A stretch of DNA of 64,000 nucleotides from Streptomyces cellostaticus (GCF_001513965.1 NZ_KQ948025.1:43603-107602); one strand, 5' to 3'; positions 25,601 to 34,102 are shown, counted from the stretch's first letter. Numbers and translations are program-made. The notes: generated by a model not told the origin, from the letters alone.

Positions 25601-26043
25601 TGGTCGATGTCGGCGACCTGGATGTCGGAGACCGGGCCCCAGGGCAGCTTGCGGCCGGGGTCGCCGTCCGGGACGACCTTGTAGGCCCAGGTGAAGTAGG
25701 AGAAGGGTTCACCGTGGGAGGCGACGGCGAGGATGTCACTCCTTCCTTCCTCGTCGGGGGGCGTCCAGCCGCGCACCCGGGTGTCGGTGCTGCCCCAGTA
25801 CGTCAGCTGCCGCGCGGGTCCGCCGTCGACGCCGACGAGGTGGATCTCGGGCACGAGGCTGCGCCAGGTCGTGTACGCGATGTGGCGGCCGTCGGGGGAG
25901 AAGCGGGGAGGGCCGGCCTTCGTGCGGTCCACCGTGAGCCGCCAGGCGCGGCCCGGGGCGTCGAGGGCGGACAGCCAGAGGTCGTCCTCGGCCACGAAGC
26001 ACAGCAGGTCGCCGCTGAGGTGGGGAAGGCGGAGATAGCTCAC
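22654..26043 (-). CDS. Tricorn-type S41 peptidase
   Basis: 1129 aa. Tricorn is a large oligomeric cytosolic protease that trims peptides released by the proteasome, which Streptomyces has. The N-terminal two thirds are beta-propeller repeats (MSYLRLPHLSGDLLCFVAED, FSPDGRHIAYTTW, LAFSPDGSWLAWSHPG). The C-terminal part has the C1 helical domain with ELGTSHAYV (catalytic His pair region), a PDZ domain (GTGIRDGAVLTHVDGRPV) and the C2 domain with ADEATSSDGDM, where Ser1007-Asp1008 match the catalytic Ser and oxyanion residue. A Glu/Thr/Gly-rich insertion of about 50 residues (around 405-455) loops out of the propeller. GTG start; the ribosome site is weak. Confidence 0.92.
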   Translation of the reverse strand: MSYLRLPHLSGDLLCFVAEDDLWLSALDAPGRAWRLTVDRTKAGPPRFSPDGRHIAYTTWRSLVPEIHLVGVDGGPARQLTYWGSTDTRVRGWTPPDEEGRSDILAVASHGEPFSYFTWAYKVVPDGDPGRKLPWGPVSDIQVADIDQVHMTLLLTGTPPHEPASWKRYRGGAMGRLWLHGKRLLPDLGGHLDAPMFVAGRIAFLSDHEGVGNLYSCAYDGSDLRRHTDHDAFYARHAASDGTRVVYQCAGDLWLVDDLAPGAVPRRLDIRLGGPRAGRRKYQVPAAQHVDGISVDETGRASAVVVRGSLHWLTHRDGPARTITDTPGVRVRLPEMLGSTGQVAYVTDAEGEDAIEIAQLPRATGDRAPRRLASGELGRVLEMVCDPLGERLAIASHDGRLLLIDTTDVTEETEQTEQTEKEGGEGAGGEGTEGSSGETAESTNGRATDGSNGEVTELIRSVNGPVRDLAFSPDGSWLAWSHPGIGRSLRQIKLARIKDRLIVDVTNGRFEDENPVFTRDGRYLAFLSWRGFDPVYDVHTGDLSFPLGCRPYLVPLSSATPSPFALNPEGRPAAGGLDPVEDEETGEGSAVTVEVEGLENRVTPFPVIASKYSALYPVAGGGLVWLRWPISGALGETFVNPADISGRPTLEYFNITKAKKSELVGHLDWFAVSGDGTRLVVVDEGDLRAVPSTESGDSDTTVWIDLRRILHQVDPAAEWRQSYEEAGRLIRAYFWEPGMCGIDWDAVLDQYRPLVERVASPDEFADLLREVLGELGTSHAYVTAARRDEGPPHYQRWQGLLGATFVHRDGGWTVKRILPGDSSDSKARSPLAGTGIRDGAVLTHVDGRPVDPVAGPYPLLAGSGGTTVELTFTPAPTTEGEAGRAARRVAVVPLIDERPLRYQDWVAKRRQVVRELSGGKCGYLHIPDMGGSGWAQFNRDLRMEVSRPALIVDVRGNAGGHISELVIEKLTRIILGWDLTRNAQPVSYTSNAPRGPVVALADEATSSDGDMITAAFKLLKLGPVVGQRTWGGVVGMTGRHRLGDGTVITVPMNAAWFDAYGWSVENHGVAPDLEILRTPLDWAEGRHAQLDDAVQLALDLLETTPAAIPPDYTDVPTHSRPKLPPRAGR

Positions 26044-26115
26044 CTCCCCATGCTTTTCCGGGGGCGGGGACCCAGCAACTTATGCGGAACCGACAGTCGT
26101 GACCCAGGACACGTA

Positions 26116-26177
26116 CGAAACAGTTTCGTTTCGCATTGTGCCTGCGGTATCTTTCATACACGTACGAAACCGTGTCG
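26116..26177. promoter_or_regulatory. Two TetR operators in the tricorn/tetR gap
   Basis: CGAAACAGTTTCG (26116-26128, a perfect 13-bp palindrome) and CGAAACCGTGTCG (26165-26177, imperfect), each preceded by the same ACGTA sequence, 49 bp apart. They lie directly before the TetR gene that leads to an MMPL exporter, so autoregulation with control of the exporter is expected. Confidence 0.75.
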
Positions 26178-26201
26178 TTCGGAGCAGGAAGGGTGAGGCA
26201 G

Positions 26202-26807
26202 ATGACTGGGGTCGCCACCGCGCGTCGCAGTCGGATCACGCCCGAGCGTGAGGCCGAGTTGTACGAGGCCGTGCTCGACCTGCTCCGGGAAGTCGGCTAC
26301 GACGCCCTCACCATGGACGCCGTGGCCGCCCGCACCCGGTCCAGCAAGGCCACGCTCTACCGCCAGTGGGGCGGCAAGGCCGAGCTGGTGGCGAAGGCCG
26401 TGCGGCACAACAAGCCGGGCGGCCTCGGCCTCGGCGAGCTCGACACCGGATCGCTCAAGGGTGACCTGCACGCTCTCACACTGCGTTCGGACGACTGCCA
26501 GATGGAGCAGAACTCCGCGCTGATGCGGGGGCTGGCCATGGCGATCCACGGCAATCCGGACCTCCTGCGGGCGTTCCGGGACCATCTGATCGAGCCGGAG
26601 ATGGCGGAGTTCCGCCGCCTGCTGCAACGGGCGATCGACCGGGGTGAGGTCCGTGCGGACAACCCGGCGCTCGACTACGTGATGCACATGATGATCGGTG
26701 GGTTCGCCGCCCGCACGCTGATCGACGAGCAGCCGCCGACCCAGGCCTTCCTCCTTTCGTACATCGACGCCGTGGTCCTCCCCGCCCTCGGCATCACCAC
26801 CTCCTGA
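26202..26807 (+). CDS. TetR family transcriptional repressor
   Basis: 201 aa. The DNA-binding domain is RITPEREAELYEAVLDLLRE followed by GYDALTMDAVAARTRSSKAT LYRQW (helix-turn-helix). The C-terminal ligand domain is helical (MAIHGNPDLLRAFRDHL, MMIGGFAARTLID). Start ATG with AGGAAGG upstream; a GTG nine bases earlier is possible. With two operators upstream and the MMPL transporter 113 bp downstream, it is very probably an autoregulated repressor of that exporter, released by the transported compound. Confidence 0.9.
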   Translation: MTGVATARRSRITPEREAELYEAVLDLLREVGYDALTMDAVAARTRSSKATLYRQWGGKAELVAKAVRHNKPGGLGLGELDTGSLKGDLHALTLRSDDCQMEQNSALMRGLAMAIHGNPDLLRAFRDHLIEPEMAEFRRLLQRAIDRGEVRADNPALDYVMHMMIGGFAARTLIDEQPPTQAFLLSYIDAVVLPALGITTS

Positions 26808-26920
26808 TCAACCCCTGATCACTCTCCCCAGCAAGCCCACCACCTGACGTCACCGCTCACGTCGTCGGGCTGATCGCCCCTGCCCAGATGAACCCAACGA
26901 CCTGACCGGGAGACGCCCTC

Positions 26921-29140
26921 GTGGCCACGTTCCTGTACAAACTCGGCCGGCTCGCCTTCCGGCGACGGCACTTCGTCGCCCTCATATGGGTGGCGCTGCT
27001 CACCCTCGCCGGGGTGGGCGCCGCCTCCGCGCCGGCCGCCGGCAACTCGTCGTTCTCCATCCCCGGCACCGAGGCCCAGAAGGCCTTCGACCTGCTGGAA
27101 CAGCGCTTCCCCGGGATGAGCGCCGACGGCGCGACCGCGCGGGTCGTCTTCAAGGCGCCGGGCGGCGAGAAGATGACGGACGCGGACAACAAGGCGGCCG
27201 TGAACAAGACGGTCAAGGAGCTGCAGAGCGGCTCCGAGGTCGCCTCCGTCGCCGACCCCTACACCGGGCACGCCGTCAGCAAGGACGGCACGATCGCCTA
27301 CGCCTCGGTGAAGTACAAGGTCTCCGGCATGGAGCTGGAGGACTCCTCCCGCGACGCGCTGAAGAAGGCCGCGCAGGACGCGCGGGACGCCGGGCTCAAG
27401 GTCGAGGTCGGCGGTGACGCACTGAACGCGACCCCCGAGACCGGCAATAGCGAGGTCATCGGCATCGCGGTCGCCGCGGTCGTCCTCGTCATCACCTTCG
27501 GCTCGCTGCTCGCGGCCGGATTCCCGCTGCTGACCGCGATCATCGGCGTCGGCATCGGTGTCTCCACGATCACCGCGCTCGCGAACGCCCTGGACCTGGG
27601 CACGACCACCTCCACCCTGGCATCGATGATCGGCCTCGCCGTCGGCATCGACTACGCCCTCTTCATCGTCTCCCGCTACCGCGCCGAACTGGCCGAGGGC
27701 CGCGAGCGCGAGGAAGCGGCCGGACGGGCCGTCGGTACGGCCGGCTCGGCGGTGGTCTTCGCGGGCCTGACCGTCGTCATCGCCCTGGTCGGCCTGTCCG
27801 TGGTCGACATCCCGATGCTGACCAAGATGGGCGTCGCGGCCGCGGGTACCGTCGCCATCGCGGTCCTCATCGCCCTCACCCTGATCCCGGCGCTGCTCGG
27901 CTACGCGGGCCGCAGGATCAAGCCGGCCGGCGAGAAGAGCAAGCTGCTCGGCGGCGGCCGTAAGCCCAAGCAGGCGGACCGCCCCAACATGGGCACCCGC
28001 TGGGCGAGCTTCGTTGTGCGGCGCCCGGTCGCCGTCCTCCTGCTCGGCGTGATCGGCCTCGGCGCGGCGGCGGTCCCGGCCGCCTCCCTCGAACTCGGCC
28101 TGCCGGACGACGGCTCCCAGCCGGTCTCCACCACCCAGCGCCGCGCCTACGACCTCCTGTCCGAGGGCTTCGGACCGGGCTTCAACGGCCCCCTGATGGT
28201 CGTGGTCGACGCCAAGGGCAGCGACAACCCGAAGGCGGCCTTCACCAAGGTCGGCGACGAGATCAAGGGCCTGAAGGACGTCGTCACGGTCACTCCGGCC
28301 ATGTCCAACAAGGCAGGCGACACCGCGACGATCACCGTCATCCCGGACTCCAAGCCGTCCTCGACCACCACCGAGGACCTGGTCCACGCCATCCGCGACA
28401 AGGGCGAGGGCATCACCTCCGCGACCGACGCGAAGGTGCTGGTCACCGGCTCGACGGCGATGAACATCGACTTCTCGCAGAAGCTGAACGACGCCCTGCT
28501 GCCGTACCTCGCCCTGGTCGTCGGCCTGGCCTTCCTCCTCCTGATCGTGGTCTTCCGCTCGATCCTCGTCCCGCTGAAGGCGGCCCTCGGCTTCCTGCTC
28601 AGCGTGCTGGCGGCCCTCGGCGCCGTGGTCGCGGTCTTCCAGTGGGGCTGGCTGTCCAGCCTGTTCAACGTCGAGCAGACCGGCCCGATCATGTCGATGA
28701 TGCCGATCTTCATGGTCGGCGTGGTCTTCGGTCTCGCCATGGACTACGAGGTGTTCCTCGTGACCCGCATGCGGGAGGCGTACGTCCACGGCGAGAAGCC
28801 CACCCAGGCCGTCGTGACCGGCTTCAAGTACAGCGCACGGGTCGTCACGGCCGCCGCGATCATCATGATCGCCGTGTTCTCCGGCTTCATCGGCTCCAGC
28901 GAGTCGATGATCAAGATGATCGGCTTCGGCCTCGCCGTCGCCGTCTTCTTCGACGCGTTCATCGTCCGCATGACCATCGTCCCGGCGGTGCTCGCGCTGC
29001 TCGGCAAGAAGGCCTGGTGGCTGCCCAGGTGGCTGGACCGCGCCCTGCCCAACGTCGACGTCGAGGGCGAGGGCCTGCGCACGGCCGAGGACCGCAGGAA
29101 CGCCGACCCCGACGAGGAACGGGAACTGGTACGCGTCTGA
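26921..29140 (+). CDS. MMPL family (RND superfamily) transporter
   Basis: 739 aa with the two-fold RND plan: TM1 (HFVALIWVALLTLAGVG), an outer domain, five or six helices including MIGLAVGIDYALFIVSRYR with the family GxxxDY motif, then a second half with FMVGVVFGLAMDYEVFLVTR. MMPL proteins use the proton gradient to export lipids, siderophores or drugs; Streptomyces members are often resistance or lipid exporters, and the substrate here is unknown. GTG start with GGGAG upstream. Followed by a terminator, so it forms a unit with tetR. Confidence 0.92.
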   Translation: MATFLYKLGRLAFRRRHFVALIWVALLTLAGVGAASAPAAGNSSFSIPGTEAQKAFDLLEQRFPGMSADGATARVVFKAPGGEKMTDADNKAAVNKTVKELQSGSEVASVADPYTGHAVSKDGTIAYASVKYKVSGMELEDSSRDALKKAAQDARDAGLKVEVGGDALNATPETGNSEVIGIAVAAVVLVITFGSLLAAGFPLLTAIIGVGIGVSTITALANALDLGTTTSTLASMIGLAVGIDYALFIVSRYRAELAEGREREEAAGRAVGTAGSAVVFAGLTVVIALVGLSVVDIPMLTKMGVAAAGTVAIAVLIALTLIPALLGYAGRRIKPAGEKSKLLGGGRKPKQADRPNMGTRWASFVVRRPVAVLLLGVIGLGAAAVPAASLELGLPDDGSQPVSTTQRRAYDLLSEGFGPGFNGPLMVVVDAKGSDNPKAAFTKVGDEIKGLKDVVTVTPAMSNKAGDTATITVIPDSKPSSTTTEDLVHAIRDKGEGITSATDAKVLVTGSTAMNIDFSQKLNDALLPYLALVVGLAFLLLIVVFRSILVPLKAALGFLLSVLAALGAVVAVFQWGWLSSLFNVEQTGPIMSMMPIFMVGVVFGLAMDYEVFLVTRMREAYVHGEKPTQAVVTGFKYSARVVTAAAIIMIAVFSGFIGSSESMIKMIGFGLAVAVFFDAFIVRMTIVPAVLALLGKKAWWLPRWLDRALPNVDVEGEGLRTAEDRRNADPDEERELVRV

Positions 29141-29160
29141 CGTACCGCCAGTGAAAGACC

Positions 29161-29207
29161 GCCGGTGAGGGATCCGTGGGGACGGGGCGCCCTCACCGGC
29201 CTCTTTT
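29161..29207 (+). terminator. Terminator after the MMPL gene
   Basis: GCCGGTGAGGG and its complement (11-bp stem, 18-base loop) followed by CTCTTTT, one of the few T-tract terminators in the window. Confidence 0.8.
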
Positions 29208-29282
29208 GTGAGTACCCGCGGATCACGCGCTGAGTATCCGCGCTCATGCCGCAGCGGCGGCCACGAGCGGAGGATCGTGGTC

Positions 29283-29657
29283 ATGAATCCCGAGACGTAC
29301 GCGAACCTGTACGGCCCCCCGCAGCCCGCGCCGAGGCAGAGCCGTGGCGAGGTGACGGTGGGACTGCTGGCCGTCCTGCTCTGGACGCTCACCCTCGCCT
29401 CGCTCGGCTGGCTGACGTTCCTCTTCGGCATGGTGGCTCTGTGGGGCCTGGCGGACGGCATGTCCTGGGCGGAGATCCGGGGTTCTCTGCTGCCCTACGT
29501 CCTGACCGTCGTCGGTGCCGCCGCCGTCCTGGTCGCGCTGGCCTTCGCGCCCGGCATCCGCCGCCTCAAGCCCCTCACCCGCCTGCTCCTGCTGGGTCTC
29601 CTGGCCTGCCCGGTGCCGACGGGCTTCGCGCTGTGGACGTGGGTCCGGCTCGGCTGA
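29283..29657 (+). CDS. Small integral membrane protein
   Basis: 124 aa. A short hydrophilic start (MNPETYANLYGPPQPAPRQ) precedes three predicted membrane helices: VTVGLLAVLLWTLTLASLGW, YVLTVVGAAAVLVALAF, and LLLLGLLACPVPTGFALW. GGAGGA lies 9 nt before the ATG. No family recognised; it sits alone between the MMPL terminator and the deacylase gene. Confidence 0.75.
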   Translation: MNPETYANLYGPPQPAPRQSRGEVTVGLLAVLLWTLTLASLGWLTFLFGMVALWGLADGMSWAEIRGSLLPYVLTVVGAAAVLVALAFAPGIRRLKPLTRLLLLGLLACPVPTGFALWTWVRLG

Positions 29658-29725
29658 CCCGCACCGGGCGTGGGCGGATGAAAACCCCGTGAGTGCAGCT
29701 CGGGCGATGACGTAGCGTGCCCGTC

Positions 29726-30241
29726 ATGACGACGACAGCCGCCACTGACGCCGAAGAACCCGGAGCTCACCCCCGTTTCGCCGAAGCCCTCCGCGCGCTC
29801 GGACTGGAAGAACTCCTCGCCCGGACCCGGCGCTTCCCGGAGGCCACCCGGACCGCTGCCGAGGCCGCCGCTGCGATCGGGTGTGAGCTGAGCCAGATCT
29901 GCAAGTCGCTGATCTTCGCCACCGACGGGGTGCCGGTGCTGGTGCTGATGGACGGGGCCTCGCGCGTGGACGTGGAGCGGGTGCGGGAGGAGCTGGGGGC
30001 CGAGCAGGTCACCCGGGCCAAGGCGGACGTCGTACGGGAGACCACCGGGTACGCCATCGGCGGCGTGCCGCCCTTCGGGCACCGTACCCGTACCCGGGTC
30101 CTCGCCGACCGCTCGCTGCTCGCGCACGACGTGGTGTGGGCGGCGGCCGGGACGCCGTACACCGTCTTCCCGATCGAGCCCAAGGAGCTGGTCGCCCACG
30201 CGGGTGCCGCGCTGGTGGACGTGCGCGAGCAGAGCGCGTGA
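29726..30241 (+). CDS. YbaK/ProX-type aminoacyl-tRNA deacylase
   Basis: 171 aa. The YbaK/prolyl-tRNA editing domain is shown by ICKSLIFATDGVPVLVLMDG (the conserved Lys of the active site), VTRAKADVVRETTGYAIGGVPPFGH, and LLAHDVVWAAAGTPYTVFPI. These proteins hydrolyse mischarged tRNAs such as Cys- or Ala-tRNA-Pro. The ATG at 29726 is favoured because TAGCGT lies exactly 7 nt before it (leaderless). Its TGA overlaps the GTG of the EamA transporter gene. Confidence 0.9.
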   Translation: MTTTAATDAEEPGAHPRFAEALRALGLEELLARTRRFPEATRTAAEAAAAIGCELSQICKSLIFATDGVPVLVLMDGASRVDVERVREELGAEQVTRAKADVVRETTGYAIGGVPPFGHRTRTRVLADRSLLAHDVVWAAAGTPYTVFPIEPKELVAHAGAALVDVREQSA

Positions 30242-31083
30242 CGCCGCTGGTCACCGCGGCCGTACTGCTCGCCGCGGTCACGCACGCCAGCTGGAACGCC
30301 ATCGCGCACCGGATCACCGACAAGCTGGTCGGGTTCACGCTGATCTCGGGCGGCGGGCTGCTGATCGGGCTCGCGCTGGCGCCGTTCGTGGCGTTCCCGG
30401 CGGGGCCCGCCTGGCCGTACCTGTTCGCCTCCGCGTGCGTGCACATCGTCTACATGGCGCTGCTGATGACCTCGTTCCGGCTGGGCGACTTCGGGCAGGC
30501 GTACCCCATCGCGCGCGGCAGCGCGCCGCTCGTGGTGACCGTGCTGGCGGCGGTGTTCGCGCACGAGGTGCCCGGCGGCTGGGCGGCCGCCGGCATCGCC
30601 GTGTCCTGCGTCGGCCTCACCGGGGTGAGCCTGTGGGGGCTGCGCGGGCACCGTCCCGCCTGGGCTGCGATCGGCGCTGCCCTGGCGACCGGTCTGTCGA
30701 TCGCCGTGTACACGGTGATCGACGGCATGGGCGTCCGCGCCGCCCACTCCCCGCTCGGCTACATCGCCTGGCTGATGGCCGTCCAGGGCGTCGTCATCCC
30801 GGCGTACATGTACGCACGCGTGCGCGGCGGCACCGTCCGGCAACTGCGGCCGTACGCCGCCCTGGGCCTCCTCGGCGCCGCCCTGTCCGTCGCCGCGTAC
30901 GCGCTCGTCCTGTGGGCCCAGACCCGTGCCGCACTCGCCCCCGTCGCCGCCCTGCGCGAGTCCTCGATCATCGTCGGCGCGGCCATCGGGGCACTGTTCT
31001 TCAAGGAGCGGTTCGGGGCGCCCCGGATCGCGGCGGCGGGCCTGCTGGTCGTGGGGATCGGGTTGATGCTGCATGCCGGGTAG
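30238..31083 (+). CDS. EamA (DMT superfamily) transporter
   Basis: 281 aa with about ten membrane helices in two EamA halves (TAAVLLAAVTHASWNAIAHR opens the first; the second begins AWAAIGAALATGLSIAVYTV). Conserved RGSAPLVVTVLAAVF and ALRESSIIVGAAIGALFFKE, the latter near the end of each half in this family. Exporters or importers of metabolites; substrate unknown. Start GTG in a GTGA overlap with the deacylase gene, suggesting one transcript. Confidence 0.88.
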   Translation: MTPLVTAAVLLAAVTHASWNAIAHRITDKLVGFTLISGGGLLIGLALAPFVAFPAGPAWPYLFASACVHIVYMALLMTSFRLGDFGQAYPIARGSAPLVVTVLAAVFAHEVPGGWAAAGIAVSCVGLTGVSLWGLRGHRPAWAAIGAALATGLSIAVYTVIDGMGVRAAHSPLGYIAWLMAVQGVVIPAYMYARVRGGTVRQLRPYAALGLLGAALSVAAYALVLWAQTRAALAPVAALRESSIIVGAAIGALFFKERFGAPRIAAAGLLVVGIGLMLHAG

Positions 31084-31126
31084 CACGATGAGATTGAACC
31101 GTCATGAACCGTACGAGGGAGCCGCA

Positions 31127-32017
31127 ATGACCGACAAAACGACCGTCACCGTCCTGGGCACCGGCATCATGGGCGCCGCCATGGCGCGCAACCTGTGCCG
31201 GGCGGGGCTCGCCGTCCGTGCCTGGAATCGGACCCGGGAGAAGGCGGAACCGCTCGCCGCGGACGGGGCCCATGTCGCCGGCACCGCCGCCGAGGCCGTC
31301 GAGGGCGCCGATGTCGTGCTGACCATGCTGTACGACGGCAACACCGTCCTGGACGTGATGCGCGAGGCCGCCCCGGCGCTGCGTCCGGGCACCGTGTGGG
31401 CGCAGTGCACCACGGCGGGGACCGAGCTGGTCGCCGACCTGGCGGCGTTCGCCCGCGAGCACGGGCTCGTCTTCTACGACGCCCCCGTCCTCGGTACCCG
31501 TCAGCCCGCCGAGACCGGTCAGCTGACCGTGCTGGCCGCCGGGCCCGAGGAGGGCCGTGAGGCGGTCACGCCCGTCTTCGACGCGGTCGGCGCCAAGACC
31601 GTGTGGACCGGCGAGGACGGGTCCGCGGGCAGCGCCAGCCGGCTGAAGCTGGTCGCCAACAGCTGGGTGCTCGCCGCCACCGCGGCGGCCGGTGAGGTGC
31701 TGGCCCTCTCCAAGGCCCTCGGCGTCGACCCGCAGGGCTTCTTCGATCTCATCGAGGGTGGACCGCTCGACATGGGGTACCTGCGGGCCAAGTCCGCTCT
31801 CGTGCTCGATCAGCGGCTGACCCCGGCGTCGTTCGCCGTGGCCACCGCCGAGAAGGACGCCCGGCTCATCCTGGAGGCGGGCGAACGCGGCGGCGTACGG
31901 CTCGACGTCGCCGAGGCGGCCGCCGAACGGTTCGCCCGGGCCGCCGCCCAGGGGCACGCCGACGAGGACATGGCCGCCGCCTACTTCGCGAGCTTCGACG
32001 AGAAGTCCGGCGACTGA
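31127..32017 (+). CDS. NAD(P)-dependent 3-hydroxyacid dehydrogenase family oxidoreductase
   Basis: 296 aa. N-terminal Rossmann domain VTVLGTGIMGAAMARNLCRA, then a 6-phosphogluconate/3-hydroxyisobutyrate dehydrogenase fold with FYDAPVLGTRQPAETGQLTV (the D-A-P-V-x-G-x block) and LKLVANSWVLAATAAAGEVL containing the catalytic Lys position. Substrate may be a beta-hydroxyacid or an imine; imine reductases share this fold but usually have Asp or Tyr at the Lys position, and here Lys is present. GAGGGAG lies upstream of the ATG. Confidence 0.88.
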   Translation: MTDKTTVTVLGTGIMGAAMARNLCRAGLAVRAWNRTREKAEPLAADGAHVAGTAAEAVEGADVVLTMLYDGNTVLDVMREAAPALRPGTVWAQCTTAGTELVADLAAFAREHGLVFYDAPVLGTRQPAETGQLTVLAAGPEEGREAVTPVFDAVGAKTVWTGEDGSAGSASRLKLVANSWVLAATAAAGEVLALSKALGVDPQGFFDLIEGGPLDMGYLRAKSALVLDQRLTPASFAVATAEKDARLILEAGERGGVRLDVAEAAAERFARAAAQGHADEDMAAAYFASFDEKSGD

Positions 32018-32084
32018 GCCCCGACGTGACGTTCCCCGCGCGCGGGAGCACCCTGGAATCAGCGGTTTTCCGGAGGTGGTCGAC

Positions 32085-32360
32085 ATGATGCACACCGCTG
32101 TGGGATGGCACGTCGAGCTGGAGTTCCAGGAAGACGACACACAGACACGCGCGGTCGCCTTGGTGCGCTTGCCCGACGGCACCGAGGTGAAGGCGCACGG
32201 GCATGCGAGCCGGCACCGGGTCGACGCGAACCAGCCCAGGGTCGGCGAGGAGATAGCGGGCGCCCGCGCCCTCAACGAACTGGCCATGCAGTTGCTGACC
32301 AAGGCCCATGGGGAGATCGACGCGGAGTCGGGGCGGATCTCGCATCCGATCAACGTGTGA
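32085..32360 (+). CDS. DUF1876 (dsRBD-like fold) protein
   Basis: 91 aa. The sequence (VGWHVELEFQEDDTQTRAVA, VKAHGHASRHRVDANQPRVG, EIAGARALNELAMQLL) fits the small actinobacterial DUF1876 family, with alternating strands and one long helix. Relatives in mycobacteria are stress- or dormancy-associated; no biochemical activity is known to me. ATG with GGAGG 8 nt upstream. Confidence 0.8.
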   Translation: MMHTAVGWHVELEFQEDDTQTRAVALVRLPDGTEVKAHGHASRHRVDANQPRVGEEIAGARALNELAMQLLTKAHGEIDAESGRISHPINV

Positions 32361-32366
32361 CGCCGG

Positions 32367-32392
32367 GGGCGCGCGCGGTGTCGCGCGCGCCC
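32367..32392. terminator. Bidirectional terminator
   Basis: GGGCGCGCGCG-GTGT-CGCGCGCGCCC, an 11-bp perfect GC stem between two convergent genes. Confidence 0.85.
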
Positions 32393-33552
32393 TACTCGAG
32401 CGCCGTGCGCACCGCCCGCACCAGTGCCTGCGCCCTCGGGTCCGCCGTCACGCTCTTCCTGAACCCGTTGGTGACGTAGCCGAAGGCGATGCCCGTCTCC
32501 GGGTCGGCGAACGCCAGGGCGCCGCCCCGGCCCGGGTGGCCGAAGGAGCCGGGGGAGAGCAGCGGGGACGCGCTGCCGTGCAGCATGTAGCCGAGGCCGA
32601 AGCGGGTCCCGACGACGAGGACGCGGTCCGGCCCGGCGGACTGCTCGGCGCGGGCCAGTTCCATGGTCTGCGGGGTGAACAGGCGCGTTCCGCCGTCCAC
32701 GCCGCCGATGAGCGAGGCGTAGAAGCGGGCCAGGCCGTCGGCGGTGGCTATGCCGTTGGAGGCGGGCAGGGTGGCCGCGCGGTAGGCGGGCGCGTTCTCG
32801 TCCGGGAGCGGGGTGATCGCGGCGAAGGCGCGGCGGGTGAGGGAGCCGGGGTCGGCGTAGGCCTCGGAGACCGCCCGCTTGGGGCGAGTCCTGAGCGTGC
32901 CGGACTGCTGGGGTTCCTCCACGGGGCCGACGCGGCCCACGCGCGCGTGCTCCGCTTCGGGCAGGCCGAGCCACAGGCCGGCGCCCACGGGTGCGGCGAT
33001 CTCGTCGGCGATCCACTCGCCGATCGGCCGCCCGGTGATCCGCCGGACCAGCTCACCGGTGAGCCAGCTGTAGGTCTGCGCGTGGTAGCCGTGGTCCGTG
33101 CCAGGCTCCCACGCGGGCGCCTGTGCGGCGACGGCCGCCGCGCCGAGGTCCGGGTCGCAGGCCTCCTCGGGCGTCAGCGGGCGGTCCAGCACCGGCACGC
33201 CGGCGCGGTGCGCGAGCAGGTGCCGCACGAGCGTGTGTTCCTTGCCGGCCGCCTTGTACTCCGGCCAGTACGCGCCCACCGGGGCGTCCAGGTCCAGCTC
33301 GCCGCGCTGATGCAGCAGCAGGAGTATGGCGGCGGCGACGCCCTTGGTCGCGGAGCGGACGATCTGCGCGGTGCCGGGCTCCCAGGGGGCCGGACCGTCC
33401 ACGTCCCTGGTGCCGCCCCAGAGGTCGACGACCTTGTGCCCGTCCCGGTACACGGTGACGGCCGCGCCGCGCTCCCCGAGCAGCGCGAAGTTCGCTGCGA
33501 ACGCCTCCCTGACCGGCTCGAAGCCCTCGGCCACCACGCCGTTCACGTCCAC
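32392..33552 (-). CDS. Beta-lactamase-fold serine hydrolase (class C/esterase type)
   Basis: 386 aa. The active-site SxxK is in IVRSATKGVAAAIL; a Tyr motif (HAQTYSWLTGEL) and a late HPGRGGALAFADPETGIAFG stand for the second and third motifs. No signal peptide, so it is probably cytoplasmic and resembles EstB-like esterases or D-aminopeptidases more than secreted beta-lactamases. GTG start. Nothing nearby reveals its substrate. Confidence 0.88.
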   Translation of the reverse strand: MDVNGVVAEGFEPVREAFAANFALLGERGAAVTVYRDGHKVVDLWGGTRDVDGPAPWEPGTAQIVRSATKGVAAAILLLLHQRGELDLDAPVGAYWPEYKAAGKEHTLVRHLLAHRAGVPVLDRPLTPEEACDPDLGAAAVAAQAPAWEPGTDHGYHAQTYSWLTGELVRRITGRPIGEWIADEIAAPVGAGLWLGLPEAEHARVGRVGPVEEPQQSGTLRTRPKRAVSEAYADPGSLTRRAFAAITPLPDENAPAYRAATLPASNGIATADGLARFYASLIGGVDGGTRLFTPQTMELARAEQSAGPDRVLVVGTRFGLGYMLHGSASPLLSPGSFGHPGRGGALAFADPETGIAFGYVTNGFRKSVTADPRAQALVRAVRTALE

Positions 33553-33626
33553 GCCCGCTCATCCCCTCGGCTCACCTTTGACTGTGGCTGCAACACCCAC
33601 TGTCGGCCTGGGATTCCTTTGTTGCG

Positions 33627-34085
33627 CTAGCCGAGGAGGATCGTTACGTCGATGTTGCCTCGGGTGGCGTTCGAGTACGGGCACACCTCGTGCGCCGCGT
33701 CCACCAGCTTCGCCGCGAGGTCCGGGTCGAGAACGGGGAGGGAGACGCTGAGGGCGACCGCGAGGCCGTAGCCGCGGTGCTTGTTCGGGCCGATGCCGAC
33801 CTTCGCCGCGACCGTGGAACCGGTCAGGTCGTAGCCCGCGCGGTTGCCGACGAGGATCAGCGCGTTGTGGAAGCAGGAGCTGTAGCCGGCCGCGAACAGC
33901 TGCTCCGGGTTGGTGCCGTTGCCGTCCCCGCCCAGCTCGGGCGGCATCGCGACCTTCAGCTGGATCTGGCCGTCCTGGCTGGTGACATAGCCGTCCCGGC
34001 CGCCGTGGGCGGTGGCCTCGGCGACGTACATGATCTTCGTCGGGCGGGTGTCGACACCGGTGTCGACTGCGGTGACGTCGGTCAA
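33627..34085 (-). CDS. ohr: Organic hydroperoxide resistance peroxidase Ohr
   Basis: 152 aa. Ohr reduces fatty-acid and other organic hydroperoxides using two cysteines, here Cys71 (GYSSCFHNAL) and Cys135 (EVCPYSNATRGN), with the family start YVAEATAHGGRDG. TTG start with GGGGGAGG upstream. It follows its presumed regulator ohrR on the same strand with about 107 bp between, which contains repeats that may be the OhrR operator. Confidence 0.95.
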   Translation of the reverse strand: MTDVTAVDTGVDTRPTKIMYVAEATAHGGRDGYVTSQDGQIQLKVAMPPELGGDGNGTNPEQLFAAGYSSCFHNALILVGNRAGYDLTGSTVAAKVGIGPNKHRGYGLAVALSVSLPVLDPDLAAKLVDAAHEVCPYSNATRGNIDVTILLG

Positions 34086-34102
34086 GGTTGGCCTCCCCCG
34101 GA

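Noticed and set aside
26819..29461. Long minus-strand open frame opposite the MMPL transporter
   Set aside because: Asp/His/Gly/Arg-rich shadow translation; the MMPL frame has the expected membrane helices and motifs.
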